A stretch of DNA of 64,000 nt, from contig NZ_CP009438.1 in assembly GCF_000761215.1 (NCBI RefSeq), positions 7,110,501 to 7,174,500 on the forward strand, written 5' to 3'. The stretch is from Streptomyces glaucescens (GTDB lineage: Bacteria; Actinomycetota; Actinomycetes; Streptomycetales; Streptomycetaceae). Shown in pieces: positions 1-9,300 of this stretch (position 1 is its first letter; each line of letters opens with the position of its first letter). A program made the translations under genes and the position numbers. The notes beneath the pieces were generated by a model. It saw nothing but the letters and a program-made list of their open reading frames with translations, was not told the origin of the DNA and did not search any database.

Positions 1-712
1 CACGGACCCCCGGGCGCGCGTGATGTTCCTCCCGCACGCCGGGGGCGCCGCCTCCTACTACGCGCGGTTCGCGCGGCTGTTCCCCGACGGCTGCGACGTC
101 TCGGCCGTGCAGTACCCGGGGCGGCACGACCGGCTGGGCGAACCCTTCGTGACGACCCTCGAAGGTCTCGCCGAGCGGCTGCTGCCGTCCTTGCGGCCGT
201 GGGCGGCGCAGTCCGTGCCGCTGGTGCTGGTCGGCCACAGCATGGGCGCGTCCGTCGCGTTCGAGTCGGTGCGCCGGCTCGGGCGCGACGGGCTGACCGC
301 CCACTGCCGCCTCGTCGTCTCCGGCCGTGGCGCCCCGTCCACGATGCGCGAGACCCCGGTCTTCGATACCGACCAGGACCTGCTGGACCACCTCGCGGGG
401 CTCGGCGGTACCGAGGCGGAGATCGTGGGCAGCCCGGATCTCGTGGACCTCGTCCTGCCCGCCATCCGCAATGATTACCGGGCAGTCACCCGGTATCGGC
501 CGGACCCGGAGGCGGCGGTGGACACTCCCGTCCTGTGCCTGACCGGCGACCGCGACCCCCGGGTGACACCCGAGGAGGCCGCCGCCTGGAAGAGGCACAC
601 CACGGCCGGCTTCCGGCTGGAAATCCTCCCCGGCGGACACTTCTTCCTCACCGACCACGCCGACTCCGTCGTACGGCTCATCGCCGAGTGCGCCGGCCCC
701 GGCGGTCGCTGA
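1..712 (+). CDS. Type II (editing) thioesterase, 5'-truncated
   Basis: Alpha/beta-hydrolase of the type II thioesterase family, which removes misprimed acyl groups from carrier-protein phosphopantetheine arms in NRPS/PKS systems. Seen: the FLPHAGG opening typical of the family, a GHSMG nucleophile elbow (Ser codon at 239-241), the acid-loop motif GDRDPR, and a late catalytic His in GGHFF. The reading frame is open to the window edge and the residues before FLPHAGG align with the family N-terminus, so the true start probably lies a few codons outside. The GTG at 20 is only the first in-window candidate. It sits upstream of, and in the same direction as, the P450 and NRPS genes, which suggests it serves this assembly line. 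Family confident; partner inferred. Confidence 0.9.
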   Translation, partial: TDPRARVMFLPHAGGAASYYARFARLFPDGCDVSAVQYPGRHDRLGEPFVTTLEGLAERLLPSLRPWAAQSVPLVLVGHSMGASVAFESVRRLGRDGLTAHCRLVVSGRGAPSTMRETPVFDTDQDLLDHLAGLGGTEAEIVGSPDLVDLVLPAIRNDYRAVTRYRPDPEAAVDTPVLCLTGDRDPRVTPEEAAAWKRHTTAGFRLEILPGGHFFLTDHADSVVRLIAECAGPGGR

Positions 713-1595
713 CAGACGGCGCGCACGGCGCACTCCGGCGCGCGCTGAACTGCCGAGAGCCGTTTGGCGTGCGCCCGCGCGCGCGGCTTTCCGCGCGCGC
801 CGGTGGTTTCCTGCGAGCGCCGGTCCGTTCCCGGCACGGCGGTCTCGCCGGCCGCCGGCGAGCCGGGCGGCGCCCCGCGCAACCGTCACCTGACCTGGCC
901 GAAACCCGCCGGGTGGGCATCCCGGCGATCGAGGCGTGAGAGAGGGGAGTGACGCCGGACGCACCCCGGGATCCCCAGGACGCCGAAATTCCTTCCCACA
1001 CACCAGGTTTGGCTGTGAAAAGCCGGGATACACGCCCTTCTCAGTGGGTCAGTGGGTCGCCTGAAGGGCCGTCTCCCCTTCGATTTCGGGGGGTTGCCAT
1101 CCTGTGACCCAACGTGAAAACTGTGAGCGCACTCGGCCCGGCCGGATCGTGTCGAAGCGCGTCATTGGCACGTGAAGTGCGAAATCGTGGGACAGGGGAG
1201 TTCTGCGCAGGGCCGCTGCGCCGGAGAGGTCACTGGGGGATGTGGTGGTGTCTGCTAGGTGCCCGAGGCACGTGCTGCCAGGCTGCGCACGTGCGGGCCT
1301 GTCCGCTGCTCGGCGGGCGTCCGGACCGCTCGGAACCGCCGCCCCGCCGCTCCTGTTCCGGCCTCAGGTCCGCTGACGCCCCGGGGGCCGGCGCTCCCTG
1401 AGCGGACGGACCCGCGGGTCGCTCCCCGGCCGACCCGGCCGGACCACGCACCGGCACCTGACGCGGAGCGACGACCGCTCCGCGGTGCCACACCCGATGG
1501 CCGCGCCCTCGACGGCCACCGCTGCCCGCGGCGCACCACGGCACACCGTCGTCGGCCCACCGCCGGGCCCGCGCGTTCTCAGCCAAGGAGAAACG
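713..1595. other. 883-bp non-coding region before the P450 gene
   Basis: No convincing gene. Short open frames here have no recognisable protein features. Visible elements: a tandem direct repeat CAGTGGGT at 1042-1049 and 1050-1057; a weak promoter-like pair TTGCCA (1094-1099) and AAAACT (1117-1122) with a 17-bp gap; and a dyad around 1261-1297 whose arms both contain CACGTG. Within a tightly packed plus-strand locus, this is the best place in the window for the main promoter and regulator sites of the P450-NRPS operon. The individual elements are suggestive only. Confidence 0.4.
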
Positions 1596-2804
1596 GTGAC
1601 AAGCACACAACTGACCGGGGCCGAATCGCCACTTGACGTGTTACCCGAGCGGTGGCGGGCCTTACGCGACGCGGGCCCCGTGACGTACGACGAGGAGCGG
1701 CGGCAGTGGCACGTCGTGGACCACCAGGGCGTCTCGGCGGTCCTGTCCGACCCGGCGACGTACTCCTCCGACATGACGCCGATCGCCCCCACCCAGGAGG
1801 ACTTCGAGGCCTTCCGGCAGGGCAACTTCGTGGGCATGGACCCGCCGGAGCACCGCAAGCTCCGCACCCTGGTGAGCCAGGCCTTCACGCCGAGAGTGGT
1901 GCACGGGCTCGCCCCGCGCATCGAGGCCGTGTGCGCGCGGCTGCTCGACGGCGTCGCCGACCGCGACCGGTTCGACCTGGTCGACACCCTCGCCTACCCG
2001 CTGCCGATCATCGTGATCGCCGAACTCCTGGGTGTGCCCGCCGAGGACCACCGGCTGTTCCAGGAGTGGGCCGCCACCCTCTTCGGCGGCGACCAGCTCG
2101 GCGACAGCCTCGACATGGCCGACCTGGAACGCGCGCTGGAGGCCATCGCGCCGACCGTGCGCGAGATGAACGGCTACGTGCTGGACCACATCCGGCACCG
2201 CCGCGCCCACCCCGGTGACGACCTCACCAGCAGACTCCTCACCGCCGAGGTCGACGGAACGCGGCTGAGGGACGAGGAGATCGTCGGATTCGTCGCCCTG
2301 CTGCTGGTCGCCGGGCACATCACCACCACCGCGCTGCTCGGCAACGCCATGGTCACCTTCGACCGGCACCCCGGCACGCTCACCGCGCTGCGGGAGGACC
2401 CGGGCCGGGTGCCGGACGCCGTCGAGGAGGTCCTGCGCTGGCTGCCGCCCTTCCCCGAACTGGGGCGGCGCACCACCCGGCCGGTGGTGCTCGGCGGCCA
2501 CGACATCCCGGCCGACACGCTGCTGATGGTGCACCTGGGGGCCGCCAACCGCGACCCCTCCCGCTTCACCTCCCCGGACGTCTTCGACGCGGCCCGCGAT
2601 CCCAATCCCCACCTGACCTTCGGTCACGGGATCCACTTCTGTTTCGGCGCTCCCTTGGCCCGGCTGGAAGCCCGCATCGCGCTCCAGATGATGATGGAAC
2701 GTTTTCCTTCCCTCGCGGTGCCTTCCTACGACGACGTCACGTACCAGAACCCGGCCGTCATCGTCGGCGTACGTCACCTGCCGGTCGCCGTCACCAGGCC
2801 GTGA
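1596..2804 (+). CDS. Cytochrome P450, peptide tailoring candidate
   Basis: A 402-aa bacterial class I P450, soluble, needing ferredoxin/ferredoxin reductase partners not seen in the window. GTG at 1596 is chosen because AAGGAG lies 5 nt upstream (1585-1590); an upstream in-frame ATG at 1485 has no comparable site and adds a low-complexity tail. Motifs: ExxR as EVLR (E278-R281), heme loop FGHGIHFCFG with Cys349, and I-helix AGHITTT at residues 239-245. The usual acidic residue before the I-helix Thr is Ile here, a variant found in some actinobacterial P450s. Position 85 bp before the cyclase-like gene suggests oxidation of an amino acid side chain in the peptide. The substrate (carrier-bound residue or finished peptide) cannot be read from sequence. 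Confidence 0.93.
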   Translation: MTSTQLTGAESPLDVLPERWRALRDAGPVTYDEERRQWHVVDHQGVSAVLSDPATYSSDMTPIAPTQEDFEAFRQGNFVGMDPPEHRKLRTLVSQAFTPRVVHGLAPRIEAVCARLLDGVADRDRFDLVDTLAYPLPIIVIAELLGVPAEDHRLFQEWAATLFGGDQLGDSLDMADLERALEAIAPTVREMNGYVLDHIRHRRAHPGDDLTSRLLTAEVDGTRLRDEEIVGFVALLLVAGHITTTALLGNAMVTFDRHPGTLTALREDPGRVPDAVEEVLRWLPPFPELGRRTTRPVVLGGHDIPADTLLMVHLGAANRDPSRFTSPDVFDAARDPNPHLTFGHGIHFCFGAPLARLEARIALQMMMERFPSLAVPSYDDVTYQNPAVIVGVRHLPVAVTRP

Positions 2805-2889
2805 CGCGCGTCGACGCGCACACCCCGCGCCGCTCGCCCGCGGGCCAGCCGCGTCCCCCGCACCCGCTCTCACCAGGAGTCACCTCCCC

Positions 2890-4251
2890 ATGCCGTACCC
2901 GACCGCCGCTCCGGCCACCGACAGGCCGTCGATACCGTCGATACCCTCGCACCAGGAGTTGCGCAGCCGCCTCGACTCCCTCGCCCGCGTCCACCGTGTG
3001 CCCGGCGCCCAGCTGGCCGTCCACACCGGCACGCACGTCCTCAGCGTGCACACCGGCACGGCCGACGCCCTGACGAACGCCCCGTTCACCGCGGAGACGG
3101 CCGTCCCCTTGGGCTCCGTCACCAAGACCGCCACGGCCGCCGCCGTCCTGCTCCTCGCCGACGACGGAGACCTCGACCTGGACGAACCCGTCGTCGAACT
3201 GCTGCCCGACTTGAGGGAGATACCCGAGGTGACGGTGCGTCACCTGCTGAGCCACACCGCCGGCCTGCCCACCGGACCCGACTCCGACAGCGCCGCCGGC
3301 ACCACCGTCTCCCGCTACCTCTCGGCGGTCTGCACCGCGCGCAACACCCTGTTCCCGCCGGGCACCGGCTTCTCGTACTCCAACGCCGGCTACGTCGCGG
3401 CGGGCCGCATCCTGTCCGAAGTGACGGGCATGACCTGGCAGGAAGCGGTGGCGGCGCTCGTCCTGGAACCCCTGGGCATCGTCCCCGCGTTCCTCGGTGA
3501 CGCCGCTCCCGCGCGGCCGGTCGCCAGCGGCCACGCCTTCAACACGGCCACGGGCTTGGTCCGCCCGGCCCACCAGAACCTCGCCCCGGTGGAGGCGCCG
3601 GCCGGAGCCCTGCTGGCGAGCGCCGAGGACCTGGTCGCCCTGGGCAGGGCCGTGATCGGCGGGTCCGCCGTGCTGCCGGCCGCGCTCGCCGGCCGGATGC
3701 GCCGCCCCGAACCGGCCGCCGACCCCGGTGCCCTGGCGGACTCCTGGGGCCTCGGCCTCGCCCTCTTCCGGCAGGACGGCCGGGTGTGGTGCGGCCACGA
3801 CGGGAACGCCCAGGGCACCTCCTGCCACCTGCGGGCCGACCCGGACAGCGGCGTGGTCGTCGCCTTCACCGGGAACGCGGGCGCCGCCACCGCCCTGTGG
3901 CGTGACATCACGGCGGAACTCGCCCGGCTCACCGGCATCCGCGTGCCCACCGCCCCGGCCGCCGGCACCTCCCGCGGAGCCGCCGTGGCGCTCCCGGAGT
4001 GCGCCGGAACCTACCGCAACGGGGGCACCGAGTACGCGGTCAAGCTCGACGGGGACGGCAATCCCACCCTGTCCGTCGACGGCGACTACCCCATCCCGCT
4101 GGTGTGCTACCCGGACCTGTCCTGCGATCTGGTCGACCCGGCCACCGGCCGGGTCGAACCGGGCGGCCGTTTCCACCGCGACCCCGCCACCGGGGCCATC
4201 GACCGCCTGCAGATCTCCGGCCGCACCGCGCGCCGCACCGGCACGGACTGA
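2890..4251 (+). CDS. PBP-type trans-acting thioesterase / peptide cyclase (SurE-like)
   Basis: A 453-aa serine hydrolase of the beta-lactamase/penicillin-binding-protein fold. Seen: SxxK as SVTK (Ser76, Lys79), the Tyr-Ser-Asn motif (Tyr163, Asn165), a third motif HDGN (His303), and a C-terminal ~85-aa lipocalin-like beta segment beginning near CAGTYRNG. No signal peptide, so it should act in the cytoplasm, unlike true PBPs or class C beta-lactamases. Length and architecture match SurE-type PBP-like thioesterases, which take a linear peptide from the last carrier protein and cyclise it head to tail, needing a D C-terminal residue. The adjacent NRPS ends in an epimerase with no thioesterase, exactly the situation these enzymes serve. 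ATG at 2890 has AGGAG at 2875-2879. The alternative, a D-amino-acid peptidase or resistance hydrolase, fits the context less well. Confidence 0.88.
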   Translation: MPYPTAAPATDRPSIPSIPSHQELRSRLDSLARVHRVPGAQLAVHTGTHVLSVHTGTADALTNAPFTAETAVPLGSVTKTATAAAVLLLADDGDLDLDEPVVELLPDLREIPEVTVRHLLSHTAGLPTGPDSDSAAGTTVSRYLSAVCTARNTLFPPGTGFSYSNAGYVAAGRILSEVTGMTWQEAVAALVLEPLGIVPAFLGDAAPARPVASGHAFNTATGLVRPAHQNLAPVEAPAGALLASAEDLVALGRAVIGGSAVLPAALAGRMRRPEPAADPGALADSWGLGLALFRQDGRVWCGHDGNAQGTSCHLRADPDSGVVVAFTGNAGAATALWRDITAELARLTGIRVPTAPAAGTSRGAAVALPECAGTYRNGGTEYAVKLDGDGNPTLSVDGDYPIPLVCYPDLSCDLVDPATGRVEPGGRFHRDPATGAIDRLQISGRTARRTGTD

Positions 4252-4479
4252 CCGAGCGCCGCACCGGCACCGACGAAGAGCGGACCGGACCGGCACCGTC
4301 CGACCGCACCGCACCGGCACCGACCGGGCCGCGCGCGGCACCGGCACGGCCGGCCGCGCCCCGCCCCCCGCACCCGCCCCGTACGCAAGGACCCCGCACC
4401 GCTCCGGTGTGCCCGCGGGCCGCCCCGAAGCGGCGCGCCGGGTCCGCGCGCCCGCTCCCGCCCGAAGGACTGCACCCCG
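4252..4479. other. Low-complexity gap before NRPS 1
   Basis: A 228-bp C/G-rich spacer. The 10-mer GCACCGGCAC occurs at 4261-4270, 4311-4320 and 4338-4347, and also at 4235-4244 inside the end of the upstream gene. No promoter or terminator stands out. Repeat slippage is a simple explanation. Confidence 0.5.
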
Positions 4480-6312
4480 ATGACGGACCTGCACGCCCAG
4501 CGCCCCGCCACGCCCGCCTCCCCACCGGCCGGCCCCGTCCCGCCGGCCCGCGCGCGCCACGTCACCCGTCACCTCCCGCTCGGTGAGCTGTTCACCGGGT
4601 GGGTGAAGCGCGACCCGGACGCCCCCGCGGTCACCGACGGCCGGAGCACCTGGTCGTACGGGGAACTGGCCCGGCGGGCCGGCCGGCTCGCGGCACACCT
4701 CGCCGCGAGCGGCGCCGGTCCGGAGCGGACGGTGGCACTGGTCCTGCCGCGCTCGATGGAACTGATCGCCGCCGAGCTGGCCGTGGCCCTGACCGGTGCG
4801 GCCTTCCTCCCCGTGGACCCCGACTACCCGGCCGAACGACGGGCGCTGATGCTCGCCGACGCCGCGCCCGCCGTCGTCCTGGACGACCCCGGCCGGGTCC
4901 GCGCGCTGCTCGACGGCGAAGGTCCCGCGGCGCAGCCGGCTCCGGGCCGGGCGCTCCCCGACCACGCGGCGTACGTCATCTTCACGTCCGGCTCCACCGG
5001 CACCCCCAAGGGTGTCACCGTCACCCACCGCGGCATCGCCGGCTTCGCCGCGGCGGCCGCCGAACGCTACGCCGTCGGCCCGGGCGACCGGGTGCTGCAG
5101 TTCTCCTCGCCCAGCTTCGACGCCTCCGTACTGGAGCTGTGCGTCTCCGTGCTGTCCGGCGCCCTGCTGGTCGTCCCGCCGCACGGGCCCTGGCTGGGCG
5201 AGGAACTCGCCGCCGTCCTGGACGAGCACCGCATCACCCACGCCCTCATACCCCCGGCCGCCCTCGCCACCCTGCCCGACCCCGCGGACCTCGGCGGCCT
5301 GCCGTCGCTGCGCACCCTGATCGTCGGGGCCGAGGCGTGCCCGGCCACGCTCGTCGACCGGTGGGCACCCGGCCGCCGCATGATCAACTCCTACGGGCCG
5401 ACCGAGGCGACCATCGTCGCCACCTGGACCGGACCGCTGACCGCCGGCACCGGCACCCCCGCCATCGGCGGTCCGCTGCCGGGCACCGAGGCCCTCGTCC
5501 TGGACGCGGCGCTGCGCCCGGTGCCGCCCGGCACCGAGGGGGAGCTGTACGTGGGCGGCGACGGACTGGCCCGCGGCTACCTCGGCCGCCCCGGTCTGAC
5601 CGCCACCCGGTTCGTCGCCCACCCCTCCGGGCCGCCCGGCGCCCGCCTCTACCGCACCGGCGACCGGGTGCGCCGGCGCGCCGACGGCGAGCTGGAGTTC
5701 CTCGGCCGGGCCGACCGGCAGGTCAAGGTCCGGGGCTTCCGCATCGAGCCCGGTGAGATCGAGGCCGCCCTGGTCCGGCACCCGGAAGTCCGCGAGGCCG
5801 TCGTCGTGGTCCGCGACGAGGAACCCGCCCGCGGCCGGCTCATCGGCTACGTCACCCCCGCCGATCCCGCGCGCAGACCCGAGCCCGCCCGGCTGCGCGC
5901 CGCCCTCGCCGCCGCCCTGCCGGCCCACATGGTGCCCTCCGCCGTCGTCGTCCTGGACGCGCTGCCGCTCACCCCCCAGCACAAGATCGATCTGCGGGCG
6001 CTGCCCGCACCCGGCGGCGCCCCGGCCGAGCAGTACGTCGCGCCGCGCACCGACGGCGAACGGACCCTGGCCGCGATCTGGGCCGACGTCCTCGGCGTCG
6101 ACACCGTCGGCGTCACCGACGACTTCTTCGACCTGGGCGGTGACTCGATCCTCGCCGCCCGCACCCTGACCCGCGTCCGGGAGACGTTCGGCGTCCGGCT
6201 CTCCCTGCGCGACGTGTTCACCGCGCGGACCGTCGCCGCGCTCGCCCCGCTGACCGCCGAGCCGTCCGCCGCCGCCCCGTCGGAGCCGATCCCCCCCGCC
6301 CCGCGCTCGGAA
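4480..6312 (+). other. Module 1: A1-T1 (initiation, L residue)
   Basis: Adenylation core with SGSTGTPKG near residue 168 and SFDASVLE at 212-219; T1 Ser556. Ten-residue code by alignment to the PheA positions: DALLIGSIVK, a hydrophobic/aromatic-type pocket shared with modules 5 and 10. The A10 motif reads QHKIDL instead of NGKxDR: the catalytic Lys is kept, but the Asn-Gly turn and the Arg are lost. Substrate identity not assigned. Confidence 0.85.
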
Positions 6313-9300
6313 CCCGTACCGCTCTCCGCCGCCCAGCGGCGCCTGTGGTTCCTCGACGACCTCGCCGACGGCGGCACCGAGTACAACACCGGAGTGGCGC
6401 TGCGGCTGCGCGGCCCGCTCGACACGCCGGCCCTGGAACGCGCCCTGCACCGGCTCGCCGCCCGCCACGACTCCCTGCGCACCACCTTCGCCACCGTCGA
6501 CGGGCAGGCCGTCCAGCTCGTCGCCGCCGAGCCGGACCTGCCGCTGCGCACCGCCGACGTCGGACACCTGCCCGCCGACCGGCGGGACGAGGCCGTGGAG
6601 AACCTGCTGGCCGAGGAACTGCGCAGGCCCCACGACCTGACGACCGGCCCCCTCACCCGGGCGCTGCTCGTCCGCCGGGCCACCGGGGACCACGTGCTGC
6701 TGCTGGCCCAGCACCACATCGTCACCGACGGCTGGTCGGTCGGCGTGCTGACCCGGGACCTGGCGGCGTTCTACCGCGCGGAAGCCGCCGGCGAACCCGA
6801 CGGCCTGCCCCGGCCGGGAGTGCAGTACCCGGACTTCGCGCTGTGGGAGCGCGAGCGGCACACCGCCGACGCCGACGACCTCGCCTACTGGAGACGCCAC
6901 CTCGCCGGCCTCCAGCAGCTCGAACTGCCCACCGACCGGCCCCGCCCCGCGGTGCGCACCACCGCGGGCGCGGCCCACCGCCAGGACATCCCGCATCACC
7001 TGGTGGACCGGCTGCGGCAGTTGGCCGCGGGCCGCGGCACCACCGTCTTCACGGTGTTCGCCGCGGCGGCGGCCGTGCTCTTCGCCCGCTACTCCGGGCA
7101 GCGGGACGTGGCGTTCGGCACCGTCACCAACGGGCGGGACCGCCGCGAACTGGAGGACGTGACGGGCTTCTTCGCCAACACCGTCGTGCTGCGCGGCGAG
7201 GTCGACGACTCCGCCACGGTCGACCGGTTCGTGCAGACCATGCGCGCGACCGTGCTGGACGCCTTCGCCCACGACGGCGTGCCCTTCGACCGGGTGGTCG
7301 AGGAACTCGCCCCGCCCAGGGACCCCAGCCGCACTCCGCTGGTACAGGTGCTGGTCGTACAGCAGGCGGCGCCCGCCCGGCCGCCGGTGGCCGCCGGGGT
7401 GCGCATCGAGGAACACCCGCTGCCCCGCCCGGCCGCCCGCTTCGACCTCGTGCTGGAGTTCGCGCCGCGTACCGACGGCGGCTGCGAGCTGACGGTCGAG
7501 TACAACACCGACCTGTTCGAGCCGGCGACCGTGGCCCGGATGAGCCGGCAGCTGTACCACCTGCTCGAAGGCATGGCGGACGGCCCGCACCGGACACTCG
7601 CCGAACTGCCGCTGCTGTCCGACGACGAGCGGCGCACGCTCCTCGACTCCTGGAACCCGCCCGTGCCGGCCGGCGACGGGGCCGACGCCGCCACCCTCCC
7701 CGCGCTGTTCGAGGCTCAGGTGGCGCTGACCCCCGACCGCACCGCCGTGACCTGCGGCGAGACGCGGCTGGACTACGCCGGGCTGAACCGGCGTGCCAAC
7801 CGTCTCGCCCGGCTGCTGGCGTCGCGCGGGGCGGGCCCGGAGTCCCTGGTGGCGCTGTGCCTGCCGCGCACCGCCGACCTGCTGCCCGTGCTGTGGGCCG
7901 TACTGAAGTCGGGCGCGGGCTACCTGCCCGTGGACCCCGGCTACCCGGCCGAGCGCATCCGCTTCATGCTCGCCGACGCGGCCCCCGCCCTCGTCCTCGC
8001 CACCCGTGAGACGGCGCGCGCGCTCCCCGAGGACTGCGAGCCGCTGCTCCTGGAGGACATCGCACCCTTCACTGCCGGTGCCGCCACCACGGACCTGACC
8101 GACGCCGACGTCACGGACCTGACCGACGCCGACGCCGACGCCGACGCCACGGACCTGACCGACGCCGACCGGACGGGTCCGCTGCACCCGTCCCACCCCG
8201 CCTACGTCATCTACACCTCCGGCTCCACCGGCCGGCCCAAGGGCGTGGTCGTCAGCCACCGCAGCGTGGCCGCGCTGGCCGCCTGGGCCAGGGACACGTT
8301 CGGCTCGCGCGGGTTCTCCCACGTCGTGGCCTCCACGTCGCTCAACTTCGACGTGTCCGTCTTCGAGCTGCTGTGCCCCCTGCTGGCCGGCGGCAGCGTC
8401 GAAGTGGTCGCCGACCTCACCGCCCTCGCCGACCTCCCCGCCCGCGCCGACGGCACCGGGCCGCACCGGGCCGGACTGCTCAGCGGCGTGCCGTCCGCGC
8501 TGTCCCGGGTGCTCGCCGGCGACGGCGCCGTCGAGGCGGACACCGTCGTCCTGGCCGGCGAGGCCCTGCCGGCCCGGACCGTCCGGGCCATCAAGGACAC
8601 CATGCCCGCGGCCGAGGTGGCGAACATCTACGGCCCCACCGAGGCCACCGTCTACGCCACCGCCTGGTTCGCCGACGGCGCCGTCCCCGACCAGGCCCCG
8701 CCCATCGGCCGGCCCGTCGCCCGCACCCGCGCCTACGTGCTGGACCGCCTGCTGCGCCCCCAGCCGCCGGGTGTCACGGGCGAGTTGTACCTGGGCGGCG
8801 GCGGACTGGCCCGCGGTTACCTGCGCCGCCCCGGCCTGACCGCCGCCCGCTTCGTCGCCGACCCGTTCGGCGCCCCCGGTGACCGCATGTACCGCACGGG
8901 CGACCTGGTGCGCTGGAGCGCCGACGGCCAGCTCGAATACCTCGGCCGCGTCGACCAGCAGGTCAAGGTGCGCGGCTTCCGCATCGAACTCGGCGAGGTG
9001 GAGGAGGCCCTGCGCGGCTGCGCGGGCGTCGCCGAGGCCGCCGCCACCGTCCGCGACGCCGACGGGCACCGCCGCCTGGCCGGATACGTCGTCCCCGCCC
9101 CCGGCGCCCGGGTGGAGCCCGAGGCCGTACGCCGCGAACTCGGGCGCACCCTGCCCGACTACATGGTGCCCTCCGCCGTCCTGGTGCTGCCCGCCCTCCC
9201 GCTCAACCCCAACGGCAAACTGGACCGCGGCCGGCTCCCCGACCCGGCGCCGGCCGAACCCGCCGCACGCCACGTCGCGCCCCGCACCCCCACCGAACGG

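Noticed and set aside
1114..1401. A 95-codon frame in the gap before the P450
   Set aside because: No ribosome site, no family features, overlaps the repeat/dyad region.
1485..1595. N-terminal extension of the P450 from an ATG at 1485
   Set aside because: The extra 37 residues are low-complexity and lack a ribosome site, while GTG 1596 has AAGGAG at ideal spacing.
2890..4251. Reading the SxxK hydrolase as a beta-lactamase or D,D-carboxypeptidase
   Set aside because: No signal peptide or membrane anchor, and its place between a P450 and a TE-less NRPS ending in E favours a cyclase.
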